From CAWELS01 sp964468205 (GTDB lineage Bacteria; Acidobacteriota; Terriglobia; Bryobacterales; Bryobacteraceae): a stretch of 10,705 nt of DNA. Under the pieces are notes generated by a model. That model had not been told where the DNA came from. It did no database searches and saw only the letters and a list, made by a program, of their open reading frames with translations. Positions 1-7,733 of this stretch are shown in pieces. Numbering within the stretch: the first letter of the stretch is position 1; the number at the start of each line of letters is the position of its first letter. A program made the position numbers and the translations under genes. The DNA lies in NCBI GenBank assembly GCA_964468205.1, contig CAYXVG010000115.1:1-10705 (forward strand), in the 5' to 3' direction.

Positions 1-550
1 TCACCTCACCGTTGTAGCCAGGCGCATTGAAGATGCCGCTGCCGGTGGGCGCCATCCCAGGGAGAATCTTAATGAACTCGGCGGCGCTGCGGCCCACTAC
101 CGAAAGTTCCTGAAGCTGACTGCCAGTGATGACCGAGCTTTGCTCGCCGGAGTCAAGCGGCGTAATGGTGTCGGGGGCCGCCGAAATCGTGACGGTTTCC
201 GTGATTGCTCCCACGGTCATTACCAGATCAGAAAGGTAGCGCTTATCACCTGGCCGGAATACGACGCCAGTCCGCTCGAGCGCGGAGAACCCTTCCGATT
301 GGACCCGCAATGTATAGGAGCCGGCGAATATGGCCGCGATGGAGAAATAGCCTTCTCCATTGGTTTCTGTACGGAGAGTGTTGCCCGAAGCCTCGTTGGT
401 CAGGATGACCTCGGCCCCGGGGATTACGGCTCCCCCAGGATCTGTGACGATACCGGTTAGTGTTCCGGTCATCTGCTGCGCCGCGAGGGCGCCGGCGAGT
501 AGCAACAGGATCACCATCCCGCCAATTACTGAAATGAATTGTCTTTTCAT
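1..550 (-). CDS. TonB-dependent outer-membrane receptor, N-terminal part (cut by window edge)
   Basis: The reading frame starts at ATG 550-548 and stays open to base 1, giving 183 residues without a stop; the rest lies outside the window. AGAGGA lies just upstream of the ATG as a ribosome binding site. Residues 1-24 form a signal peptide (MKRQ, then a long hydrophobic run ending ALAA before QQ). Residues about 28-115 match a carboxypeptidase regulatory-like beta-sandwich (GTLTGIVTDPGGAVIPGAEV, then TETNGEGYFSI and GSYTLRVQSEGF). Residues about 125-183 look like the start of a plug domain (ITGSQLQELSVVGRSAAEFI, then LPGMAP). This order is typical of the large Oar-like TonB-dependent receptors abundant in Solibacter-type acidobacteria, which bring bulky substrates across the outer membrane. 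The barrel is not visible, so the substrate cannot be named. It is transcribed away from the malectin-domain gene at 863. Confidence 0.85.
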   Translation of the reverse strand, partial: MKRQFISVIGGMVILLLLAGALAAQQMTGTLTGIVTDPGGAVIPGAEVILTNEASGNTLRTETNGEGYFSIAAIFAGSYTLRVQSEGFSALERTGVVFRPGDKRYLSDLVMTVGAITETVTISAAPDTITPLDSGEQSSVITGSQLQELSVVGRSAAEFIKILPGMAPTGSGIFNAPGYNGEV

Positions 551-862
551 GTCCTCTTTATCCCGTCTGGGATCTCACCTTGTAGACCGCCCCGTTTGCT
601 TGAGCGGATCTACGAGCTAACCCGGTCTAAGTGTGCGCGGGCATGTTGAAACAGGCAAGGTTAAAGGAGCTAACGCCCGTTAACGCACTTACCGGCCGGT
701 TACTGCAGCCGGTTTAGCGCGTCACCGGCGCCAAAAGTAGCCGTGAAATCAACATGATCGGAAGCCGCCCGCCGTGGACATACTCTCCGCATCGGTAACT
801 CACCTAACAAAGAGCCCACAGGAAGCATTTCTGGTGATATACTTTCTGCGGGAGCGCCGGAA
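551..862. other. Divergent intergenic control region
   Basis: This 312-base stretch lies between the receptor gene (minus) and the malectin-domain gene (plus). I see no supported gene in it. It contains a 12-base perfect palindrome TAACG-CC-CGTTA at 671-682, a 10-base palindrome ACCGGCCGGT at 691-700, and further ACCGG/CCGGT half-sites at 709-713 and 724-728. The 8-mer GAGCTAAC occurs twice, at 614-621 and 667-674. In GC-rich DNA some of these are expected by chance. They could be operator sites for either gene. I could not find a convincing promoter for the minus-strand gene. Confidence 0.45.
835..843 (+). promoter_or_regulatory. Candidate extended -10 promoter for the malectin-domain gene
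   Basis: TGATATACT at 835-843 is a TGn extended -10 followed by TATACT, close to the sigma-70 consensus and unusual in this GC-rich region. There is no clear -35 at 16-18 bases upstream, which extended -10 promoters tolerate. Transcription would begin near 850, immediately before the GGAG at 851-854 and 13 bases before the GTG start, so the leader would be very short. Confidence 0.45.
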
Positions 863-2329
863 GTGGGGCAGAGAAAGCAGAGCGCAAATCTGCGGCGGCA
901 GCGTGCCGAACTTAACGCAATCTTGCGTTCGGGAGTCTTTGACCGTGCGCCGCTTCTATCCAAGTTCCTGTCCTTCGTCTGTGAGAAGGCGTTTGCTGGC
1001 GAGGCCGACCAGATCAAGGAATACAGTATCGCCACCGAGGCGCTCGGCCGCCCCGAGAGTTTCGATCACACCCGCGATTCCATCGTCCGCGTGGAGGCCC
1101 ACCGGCTCAGGAAGCGGCTGCGCCAGTTCTACGAAGGCCCCGGCGCCAATCACGACCTCCAGATTGAGATCCCGTCCGGGCAGTATGCTCCAAGCTTCGT
1201 TCCCCGCCCGGACACCTTAGAGGCAACTGGGCCTCCGGGGCCGGTTGTCGCCTCCGAATCGGGTGGAAATCCGAAACGGCCGGTTGCCCTCATGGCCCTG
1301 GCCGTTGTTTGTGCCGTGGCCCTGGCCATCATGATTTGGCGGGTTGCCGTCGTGGACCCGCACGAAACCGATAGCGCCGAGGCCGCGTCGATTGTCCCGG
1401 AGGCCGACGCTGTCATCCGGATAAGCCCCGGGGTGGTCCGCGGCCGGATCGTCGAGCCAACCGGGCGGATCTGGGAGCGCGACCAGTTCTTTATCGGCGG
1501 CGAGGCTGTTCAGACGCCTGCGCCGCCCGAGCTTTCCGGCCTGCCCGAGCGGCTGTTCTCATCCGCCCGGTTTGGAAACTTCGAGTACGCAGTTCCCTTG
1601 CCGCCGGGATATTATGACGTGCGTCTCTACTTTGCCGATAACGGCCCGAGTCCGGCGAAGAACTTCAATGTCACCGCCAACGGCGATCCGCTGTTAGAGC
1701 ACTTCGACCTCGCTGGCAATGCCGGAGGCCGGGGTAGTGTCGACGTCCGGGTCTTCGCTGGCTTGTCCCCTGCCTCGGACGGCCAGTTGCACCTCCGCTT
1801 CTCCCGAGGGTCCGGGATCCTCCATGGCCTGGAAATCCTGCGGGGCCGCGAAGGCTCCATGCTGCCGCTGCGGATTCTGGCCGGACAGAACGCGGCGCGC
1901 CACGACGCCTTCGACCGATTCTGGAGCGAAGATCAGTTCTACCGGGGCGGCAAGAGCACCAACCGCAGAGTCCGGGTGTCGGGAACCGACGACCCGGGCC
2001 GCTTTCGAGGAGAGCGCTACGGCCAGTTCATCTATGTCCTGCCGGCGGCCGAGGGACGCTACACCCTACGCCTCAGCTTCGCCGAGACATGGCATGGCTC
2101 CGGCACTCCGGAAGGAGGCGAAGGCAGCCGCGTCTTTCACGTCATCTGCAACGGGAAAGAGATTCTCCGCGATTTCGACATCTACCGCGAAGCCGGCGGC
2201 CCGAATCGAGCGGTCGTGAAGGAGTTCCGCGGGATTGAAGCCAATGCCCAGGGAAACGTTGCCGTCCGCTTTGTCCCGGTGGTGGAGAACGCCTGCGTCA
2301 ACGCTATTGAACTGATCCCTGAGACATAG
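863..2329 (+). CDS. Membrane-anchored malectin-domain protein with winged-helix-like N-terminus
   Basis: 488 residues from GTG 863, with GGAG eight bases upstream; I see no better in-frame start nearby. Residues about 10-113 form a conserved domain, with LLSKFLSFVCEKAFAG, IKEYSIATEALGR, FDHTRDSIVRVEAHRLRKRL and IEIPSGQYAPSF. The order resembles the OmpR/CadC-type winged helix (helix, VHIxRLRxKL-like recognition helix, then a GxGY-like hairpin). I know similar N-termini from acidobacterial proteins fused to TPR or WD40 repeats. Residues 141-159 are one membrane helix preceded by KR, predicting N-terminus inside and C-terminus outside. Residues about 184-327 and 336-486 are two malectin-like domains, each with a W/DQF-GG strand and a YAVPLPPGYYDVRLYFA or YVLPAAEGRYTLRLSFAE segment. 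Malectin domains bind carbohydrate. The whole looks like a one-piece membrane sensor; DNA binding is inferred. Its divergent neighbour is a TonB-dependent receptor. Confidence 0.8.
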   Translation: MGQRKQSANLRRQRAELNAILRSGVFDRAPLLSKFLSFVCEKAFAGEADQIKEYSIATEALGRPESFDHTRDSIVRVEAHRLRKRLRQFYEGPGANHDLQIEIPSGQYAPSFVPRPDTLEATGPPGPVVASESGGNPKRPVALMALAVVCAVALAIMIWRVAVVDPHETDSAEAASIVPEADAVIRISPGVVRGRIVEPTGRIWERDQFFIGGEAVQTPAPPELSGLPERLFSSARFGNFEYAVPLPPGYYDVRLYFADNGPSPAKNFNVTANGDPLLEHFDLAGNAGGRGSVDVRVFAGLSPASDGQLHLRFSRGSGILHGLEILRGREGSMLPLRILAGQNAARHDAFDRFWSEDQFYRGGKSTNRRVRVSGTDDPGRFRGERYGQFIYVLPAAEGRYTLRLSFAETWHGSGTPEGGEGSRVFHVICNGKEILRDFDIYREAGGPNRAVVKEFRGIEANAQGNVAVRFVPVVENACVNAIELIPET

Positions 2330-2381
2330 GCGGGACCGGCTGGAATTCGCGGCGCGGAACCTCCCATAAGGGATTGCCGGC

Positions 2382-2400
2382 CGGCGCGACTCCCGCGCCG
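2382..2400. terminator. GC-rich hairpin between convergent genes (possible terminator)
   Basis: CGGCGCG (2382-2388) pairs perfectly with CGCGCCG (2394-2400) around a five-base loop. It sits in the 102-base gap between the convergent ends of the malectin-domain gene (stop at 2329) and the PQQ-type gene (stop at 2432). Neither strand has a T-tract after the stem, so it is not a canonical intrinsic terminator. It could slow polymerase or protect transcript ends from either side. Short GC palindromes are common at this GC content. Confidence 0.3.
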
Positions 2401-2431
2401 CACAGGAGAAGCGCCAGCGCCGGACGAACAA

Positions 2432-3673
2432 CTATTCCTCTCCGCCAATGGCGTAGAGGCTCGTATCGCTCCGGAGAAAGATGCGCCCCCCCGAAATGGC
2501 GAGGGATGCTTGAACGGCCTCCCCGATCGGATTCCGGCTCACGACCTCAAACTTCGGCCCTTCCTTGATGACGATCGTTTCGCCTTCGTCCGAGACGAAG
2601 TAGATCATGCCATCCGCCCAGACGGGCGACGCCGAGTGCTTGCCGCCAAGACGTTCCTGCCAGACAATCTCGCCGGAGCCGGCTTCCAGACACATGGCGA
2701 TGCCCGCTTCGCTTACCGTGTAGAGGTACGGTTTCCGGTACAGGAAGGACGGAATGTGCGGAACACCCTTTGTCTGCTGCCACACAATCTCCGGTTCGCC
2801 GGACCACACCGGGCGGACCGCCGACAGGGTGGACTTCTCGAATCCCGAGGACGTAAAGATCATCCCGTCACCGACCACGACCGAAGGCACCACGCCTTCG
2901 CCCTGGGCGTAGACGGACCAGACCCGCTCGCCGGTGGCGGGGTCGAATCCCTGAATGACGTCGCCGGCGGCCGAGACAAGCTGCGGCCGGCCATCCACCA
3001 TGGCGACGTTCGAGGTCACGTGAGCGATACGGGAGAGACCGCGTTTGCCCTGCCAGCGCACCGTGCCCGCGCTCTTGTCGAGCGCCAGCAATTGCGCGCC
3101 TTCCCAGGGGATCTTCCAGCCGACTTTCTGCTCGGTCTCCGAGGAACCGTCATAGGTCATGATAAGCAGGTCGCCGTGCAGGACGGGCGAGGCCGCGAGG
3201 CCGTGCTCACTGTAGTGTTGGACCTCGCGGTATTTCCAGAGAACTTCGCCGTCGAAGTCGACGGCGGCGAGGCTGCCGTCGCCGAACACTGCGTACACTC
3301 GCTCGCCGTCGGTGACCGGCGTGGGCGTGGCATAAGAATTTCGCTCGCGCTTCTTTCTCGTGTCCTGCCGCAAGACCTCGCGATTCCAGAGGATCTTTCC
3401 GCTCGCGGCGTCAAGGGCGACAATCCGGGCCGAGGCGCCTTCCTCGGCCGCCGTCGTCAGGAAGACCTTATCCTCCCAGACGATCGGCGAGGACCAGCCG
3501 CGGCCGGGAACCTCCGTCTTCCAGGCGATATTTTCGGTGGCGCTCCAGCGCACTGGGACGCTCCGTTCGGTGGATATTCCTTGCCGGGACGGTCCCCGGA
3601 AGGCGGGCCAGTCCCCGGCGGCGGGCAGCAAAACCGCGAGGGCCACAGAAATGATACGCATCATCTTGACCAT
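2432..3673 (-). CDS. Secreted PQQ-binding-like beta-propeller protein
   Basis: 413 residues from ATG 3673-3671. I chose this start over ATGs at 3727 and 3679 because GGAG lies six bases upstream and a signal peptide follows directly (MVKMMRIISVALAVLLPAAG, cleavage likely before DWP). The mature protein opens with DWPAFRGPSRQG, a hallmark of PQQ-like propellers common in acidobacteria and planctomycetes. Blades repeat with tryptophan-docking motifs, for example SGKILWN (91-97), GEVLWKY (142-148), AGTVRWQ (202-208), TGERVWS (247-253) and SGEIVWQ (333-339). It lacks a lipobox cysteine, so unlike BamB it is probably periplasmic or secreted rather than a lipoprotein. I cannot see residues that would prove PQQ binding or dehydrogenase activity; many such proteins are scaffolds or of unknown function. 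It is divergent from the NAD+ synthetase gene and convergent with the malectin-domain gene. Confidence 0.85.
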   Translation of the reverse strand: MVKMMRIISVALAVLLPAAGDWPAFRGPSRQGISTERSVPVRWSATENIAWKTEVPGRGWSSPIVWEDKVFLTTAAEEGASARIVALDAASGKILWNREVLRQDTRKKRERNSYATPTPVTDGERVYAVFGDGSLAAVDFDGEVLWKYREVQHYSEHGLAASPVLHGDLLIMTYDGSSETEQKVGWKIPWEGAQLLALDKSAGTVRWQGKRGLSRIAHVTSNVAMVDGRPQLVSAAGDVIQGFDPATGERVWSVYAQGEGVVPSVVVGDGMIFTSSGFEKSTLSAVRPVWSGEPEIVWQQTKGVPHIPSFLYRKPYLYTVSEAGIAMCLEAGSGEIVWQERLGGKHSASPVWADGMIYFVSDEGETIVIKEGPKFEVVSRNPIGEAVQASLAISGGRIFLRSDTSLYAIGGEE

Positions 3674-3726
3674 TAGCATCTCCAATGGGGGCCAATGTCC
3701 CCTACGAAGTACAATATAAGGTTCCA
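3674..3726. promoter_or_regulatory. Compact divergent promoter region
   Basis: Only 53 bases separate the chosen starts of the PQQ-type gene (minus) and the NAD+ synthetase gene (plus). The one AT-rich element is at 3710-3720 (TACAATATAAG). It offers TACAAT as a plus-strand -10 and, read the other way, TATATT as a minus-strand -10. I see no good -35 for either, and the minus-strand -35 would lie inside the NAD+ synthetase coding region. AAGG at 3718-3721 serves as ribosome binding site for the ATG at 3727, and the minus-strand GGAG lies six bases before the ATG at 3673. Confidence 0.35.
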
Positions 3727-5376
3727 ATGAGAATTGCCATCGGGCAGATCAACACCACTGTCGGCGACCTTACCGGCAACGTCGATTTGATGGTCGCCAT
3801 GGCCCGGCGGGCGGCGGACGCCGGCGCCTCGATAGTCGCCTTCCCCGAACTCGCGGTGGCCGGCTACCCGCCCCGGGATCTGCTCGAAAAACCAAGCTTC
3901 TTTGACCGGACCGCGGAGGAGGAGAGGCGCCTCGCGAAAGAGACGGCCGGCCTCGAACTGACGGTTATCTACGGGTCGGTCGCCCGCACGGAAGCGTCCA
4001 CGGGGAAACCGGCGCTCAATCTCGCGACCGTGCTCATTGGGGGCAAGGTGGTGTTTCAGCAAAGGAAGATGCTGCTGCCCACCTACGATGTATTCGATGA
4101 GTCCCGCTACTTCCTCCCCGCCGAGAAGCAAGACCTGTGGACGTGGGGGAAGCGCCGCATCGCTCTCACCGTTTGCGAGGACGCTTGGAACGACAAGCAG
4201 TTTCGCGAGCGGCGCCTCTACGACCGCGATCCGGTGGAGGAACTGGTCACGGGCGGCGCCGAAGCGCTGATCACCATAAACGCCTCGCCTTACCATCTCG
4301 GGAAGCGCCAACTGCGCCGCGAGATCTTCACGACCACGTCCCGCCGGTACGGAATTCCGGTGGTCTACGTCAACCAGGTTGGCGGCAATGACCAACTCGT
4401 CTTCGACGGGAGCAGCTTCGCGATGAACGCGGCCGGAAACGTGATCGCCTCGGCTCGATCGTTTGAGGAAGATCTGGTCATCGCCGATCTACAGACCGAT
4501 GAGGGAGATCAGCATGAAGATCTGCCTGACGAGACCGAAGCAGTTTACGAAGCGCTCGTGCTCGGCACGCGGGATTACATTAAAAAATGCGGCTTCGAGC
4601 GGGTTTTGATTGGCCTCAGCGGCGGCATCGACTCCTCGGTCACCGCCGCCATCGCCGTGGCCGCCGTCGGCAAAACGAACGTCACCGGCGTCGCGATGCC
4701 CGGCCCATACTCTTCCGAAGGAAGCATTCGCGACGCGCGCCAGATGGCGGAGCGATTGGGCATCCGTTTCAAAGTCGTCTCCATCACGGGCGCCTACGAA
4801 AGGATGCTCGAAGATCTCGATCCGCTTTTCGGCGACGCGCCACGCGACGTCACCGAGGAGAATCTGCAGGCCCGGCTTCGCGGCGTCACTCTCATGTCGC
4901 TGTCGAATAAGTGGGGCGACATGGTGCTGACCACGGGCAACAAAAGCGAACTCGCCGTTGGGTATTCCACCCTCTACGGAGATATGTGCGGCGGCCTGGC
5001 CGTGATCAGCGACGTTCCGAAAACGTTGGTCTATAAGATTGGCCGGGTAGCCAACCGGCGGCTCGGGGATCCAATCCCGGAAAGCGTGTTTACCAAACCA
5101 CCGTCCGCGGAGCTGCGGCCGGACCAGAAAGACACGGACTCGCTGCCGGATTACGAAACGCTCGACGCCGTGCTCCGCCTCTACGTCGAGGACTACCTCG
5201 CCCCTCCCGCCATCGCCGAGAAAACGGGGCTGGCTCCCGAACTGGTCCGCGAGGTGGTGCGCTTGGTGGATCACAATGAATACAAGCGGCAGCAGGCGGC
5301 GCCTGGCTTAAAAGTCACCTCCAAGGCCTTCGGGATGGGGTGGCGGTTCCCGATCGCCCAAAGGTTCTCTCAATGA
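3727..5376 (+). CDS. nadE: Glutamine-dependent NAD+ synthetase
   Basis: 549 residues, usual for the two-domain bacterial form. It makes NAD+ from nicotinate adenine dinucleotide, ATP and glutamine in the cytoplasm, the last step of NAD biosynthesis. Residues 1-~265 are a nitrilase-like glutaminase with the full triad: Glu41 in FPELAVAGYPPRD, Lys114 in QRKMLLPTYDVFDESRYF, and Cys150 in LTVCEDAW. Residues ~270-549 are the ATP-dependent ligase: the pyrophosphate loop SGGIDSS at 298-304, LTTGNKSE at 402-409, and KPPSAELRPDQKDTDSLPDY at 457-476. I chose ATG 3727 (MRIAIGQINTTVGD, the normal start of the family, AAGG five bases upstream) over ATG 3685, which only adds an unconserved 14 residues. It is first in a likely operon; its TGA overlaps the ATG of the next gene (ATGA at 5373-5376). 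Confidence 0.95.
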   Translation: MRIAIGQINTTVGDLTGNVDLMVAMARRAADAGASIVAFPELAVAGYPPRDLLEKPSFFDRTAEEERRLAKETAGLELTVIYGSVARTEASTGKPALNLATVLIGGKVVFQQRKMLLPTYDVFDESRYFLPAEKQDLWTWGKRRIALTVCEDAWNDKQFRERRLYDRDPVEELVTGGAEALITINASPYHLGKRQLRREIFTTTSRRYGIPVVYVNQVGGNDQLVFDGSSFAMNAAGNVIASARSFEEDLVIADLQTDEGDQHEDLPDETEAVYEALVLGTRDYIKKCGFERVLIGLSGGIDSSVTAAIAVAAVGKTNVTGVAMPGPYSSEGSIRDARQMAERLGIRFKVVSITGAYERMLEDLDPLFGDAPRDVTEENLQARLRGVTLMSLSNKWGDMVLTTGNKSELAVGYSTLYGDMCGGLAVISDVPKTLVYKIGRVANRRLGDPIPESVFTKPPSAELRPDQKDTDSLPDYETLDAVLRLYVEDYLAPPAIAEKTGLAPELVREVVRLVDHNEYKRQQAAPGLKVTSKAFGMGWRFPIAQRFSQ

Positions 5377-7733
5377 GATTTGTTCGAACTCTGATCGCGG
5401 CCGCGACGCTTACAGTCGCGGCTCTGGCCCAACCTCTGCTTCCCGAGGACGTAGGGCCGACAGACGATGGCGGATTCGCACTGAATTCTCTCTGGACCCT
5501 CAAGCCGGCCGGCCGTCAAATCCCGCTGGACACGCTGCCGATCAACTGCCGGCTCTCGCCCGATGGCCGCTTCCTGGCGGTGCTCCACTCCGGGTATAGC
5601 CGCCCGGGCGTATGGATCCTCCGCACCGGCGACTTCAGCGTAACGGACCAGCTTGCGCTCGAAGACGCCTGGTACGGGCTCAGCTTCGCCCCCGGCGGGA
5701 AGCTGCTTTACGCCAGCGGCGGCGCTACGGCCGACATCTATGAGATCGGCCTGTCGGAGGAGGGAAAGCTCGAGCCCAAGAGGAAGTTCAGCACCGTCCC
5801 GCGAGGGGAGGAGAAGACCTCCGCTGACTTCATCGGAGACGTGCAGGTTTCGCCCGATGGGCGCCTCATCTACGCCGCGGCGCTTTTCCGGGATGAGGTG
5901 CTGGTAATCAACCCCCAGTCCGGTTGGGTTACGGAGCGATTCAAAACCTCCCGCCGTCCCTATCGCATACTCTTCCACCCCGGCGGCCAGTCCTTTTTCG
6001 TCACCAGTTGGACCGAGGGCTCGGTCCATCAGCTTAACGCGGCCGATGGCGAGCACCTGTTCATGCGCCGGCTCGGCATGCAGCCGATGGACATGGCCTG
6101 GACCGGGGAGCCGCTCGAACTCGAGGAGGACGAGGAGAGGCCGGACTGGGACGCCCGCCTGTTCGTGACGACCGCGAACTCGAACGTCCTGCACGTGTTG
6201 GCTGTCTCAGGCGGCGCGAGTATCCGGCCGATCGAATCGGTGAAGCTCTCGCCCTGGCCGCGCCAGCCGCTAGGGATGACGCCGTCGGCGCTTGCCCTCA
6301 GCAAGGATCAGAAACGGCTCTACGCCGTCTGCTCCAACGCCAACGTTGTCGCCGCGATTGACATTTCGGGGCCGAAAACCCGGCTGCTCGGACTCATTCC
6401 CACCGGCTGGTACCCGACCGCGGCCAGCGTCCTCGACGACGGCCGCCTGGTAGTGTTGAACGGCAAGGGCCAGGGCAGCCGACCGAACAGCGAGCGTCCG
6501 CCCAACCCGCTTCGCCATGAGATGCGGCCTCTGCAGGGTGTGGAGTCCGCGCAGTTTGTGGGGGCTTTGCAAGCGGGCTCCGCTTCGGTCATCGAACCAG
6601 GTGGCGACGCCGAACTGTTTCAGTACACCAAGCAGGCCCTGGGGCTTTCGCCTTATGTCGATCAGCGGATGATCGGCTTTCCCGAAATCCCGGAGGGCAA
6701 CCCGATTCCGCCCGGGGCGATCGTCCCGGACGAGTTGCAGTCGCCGATCCGTCATGTCCTGTACATCGTGAAGTCCGGACGCTCCTATGACCAAGTGTTC
6801 GGCGGACTCGAGAAGGGCCGCCGCGACGCTTCGGGAGCTGTGTTTAGCGAAGCCGAGGTTCCGAATCATTACAAGCTGGCCCGGGACTTCGTGCTTTTCG
6901 ACAACTTCTATGCCAGCGGCGACACCCTTGCGGATGGCTGGTTTTGGTCGACGGCCGCGATGGCGCCCGCATTTGTCGAGCGCCTGTGGCCCGCCGTATA
7001 CGCCGGCCGTTTGGATGCCGGCCAACTTGACCGCCACGGCACGGCCTCGGCGCCGCCGACCGGCTTCCTCTGGAATCAGGCCACCCAGGCCGGATTGACG
7101 CTGCGCAACTTCGGATTCGCCGTTGAGAACATCTCGCCCGCTCCGGAGAGCGGCGACCAGGTTGCCAAGGTGTTGGATCCCGCCCTCACCGATTTCACGG
7201 ACCGGACCTTCCGCGGTTTCGATCTGGAGTACCCGGACACGGAACGGGCAGAAGCCTTTCTGAACGCCCTCGAGCAGATGGAGGCGGCCGGCGAGATGCC
7301 CCGGTTGATGGTGATGCGCTTGGGCAACGACCATACGTATGGGACCGTCTCCGGGAAGGTCTCGCCGAAATCGGCCATGGCCGATAATGATGCGGCACTC
7401 GGATTGATTGTAGAGGCATGCTCGAACTCCCGGTTCTGGCAGGAGATGGCGATCTTCGTTGTCGAGAGCGACGCATCGCTAGGAGGCGATCACGTGGACG
7501 CGCACCGCTCGATCGCATTTGCGATATCGCCCTATACCCGGCGCCGCGTTGTCGACAGCACCTTCTACAACCCGGCCTCGGTTCTGCGAACCATTGAACT
7601 CATCCTGGGCCTGAATCCGATGACCATGTTCGACGCAGCCGCCATGCCGATGTGGGCCGCCTTCGGGGCGCCCGATCCGATGCCGTGGGAACACGTGCCG
7701 TCCGAACTCTCCTTGACCGAGCGAAACCCGTGA
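5373..7733 (+). CDS. Secreted YncE-type beta-propeller / phosphoesterase fusion with altered active site
   Basis: 786 residues from ATG 5373, which overlaps the upstream TGA; an upstream ATG at 5340 is rejected because a signal peptide begins at 5373 (MRFVRTLIAAATLTVAALAQ). Residues ~45-365 are a seven-blade-like propeller with repeats such as LSPDGRFLAV (61-70), VSPDGRLIYAA (159-169) and ALSKDQKRLYAV (308-319). Residues ~455-765 match the alkaline-phosphatase/phosphoesterase half of the YncE fusion family: VPNHYKLARDFVLFDNFY, NDHT (652-655), DHVDAHR (706-712), AFAISPYTRR and LRTIELILGL. However, positions that in relatives I recall read KENRTYDQ, ADGHNWS and EDDAQNG here read KSGRSYDQ (467-474), ADGWFWS (520-526) and ESDASLG (698-704). 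Metal-binding Glu, Asn and one Asp seem lost, so catalysis may be weak or absent. It probably acts in the periplasm; its substrate is unknown. An acidic patch (EEDEERPDWD, 251-260) interrupts the propeller. Confidence 0.85.
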   Translation: MRFVRTLIAAATLTVAALAQPLLPEDVGPTDDGGFALNSLWTLKPAGRQIPLDTLPINCRLSPDGRFLAVLHSGYSRPGVWILRTGDFSVTDQLALEDAWYGLSFAPGGKLLYASGGATADIYEIGLSEEGKLEPKRKFSTVPRGEEKTSADFIGDVQVSPDGRLIYAAALFRDEVLVINPQSGWVTERFKTSRRPYRILFHPGGQSFFVTSWTEGSVHQLNAADGEHLFMRRLGMQPMDMAWTGEPLELEEDEERPDWDARLFVTTANSNVLHVLAVSGGASIRPIESVKLSPWPRQPLGMTPSALALSKDQKRLYAVCSNANVVAAIDISGPKTRLLGLIPTGWYPTAASVLDDGRLVVLNGKGQGSRPNSERPPNPLRHEMRPLQGVESAQFVGALQAGSASVIEPGGDAELFQYTKQALGLSPYVDQRMIGFPEIPEGNPIPPGAIVPDELQSPIRHVLYIVKSGRSYDQVFGGLEKGRRDASGAVFSEAEVPNHYKLARDFVLFDNFYASGDTLADGWFWSTAAMAPAFVERLWPAVYAGRLDAGQLDRHGTASAPPTGFLWNQATQAGLTLRNFGFAVENISPAPESGDQVAKVLDPALTDFTDRTFRGFDLEYPDTERAEAFLNALEQMEAAGEMPRLMVMRLGNDHTYGTVSGKVSPKSAMADNDAALGLIVEACSNSRFWQEMAIFVVESDASLGGDHVDAHRSIAFAISPYTRRRVVDSTFYNPASVLRTIELILGLNPMTMFDAAAMPMWAAFGAPDPMPWEHVPSELSLTERNP

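Noticed and set aside
140..460. 106-residue plus-strand open frame near the left edge
   Set aside because: It is antisense to the TonB-dependent receptor frame, which has a ribosome binding site, signal peptide and regulatory-like domain.
774..1220. 148-residue plus-strand frame starting before the malectin-domain gene
   Set aside because: It overlaps the conserved N-terminal domain in another frame and becomes serine- and arginine-rich, typical of a shadow.
2510..3676. 388-residue plus-strand open frame
   Set aside because: It lies antisense to the PQQ-type propeller gene, whose minus-strand product has a signal peptide and repeated tryptophan-docking motifs. The plus-strand translation shows no recognisable domain.
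6270..7334. 354-residue minus-strand open frame
   Set aside because: It is antisense to the propeller-phosphoesterase gene, which has clear family motifs throughout. High GC content produces long shadow frames.
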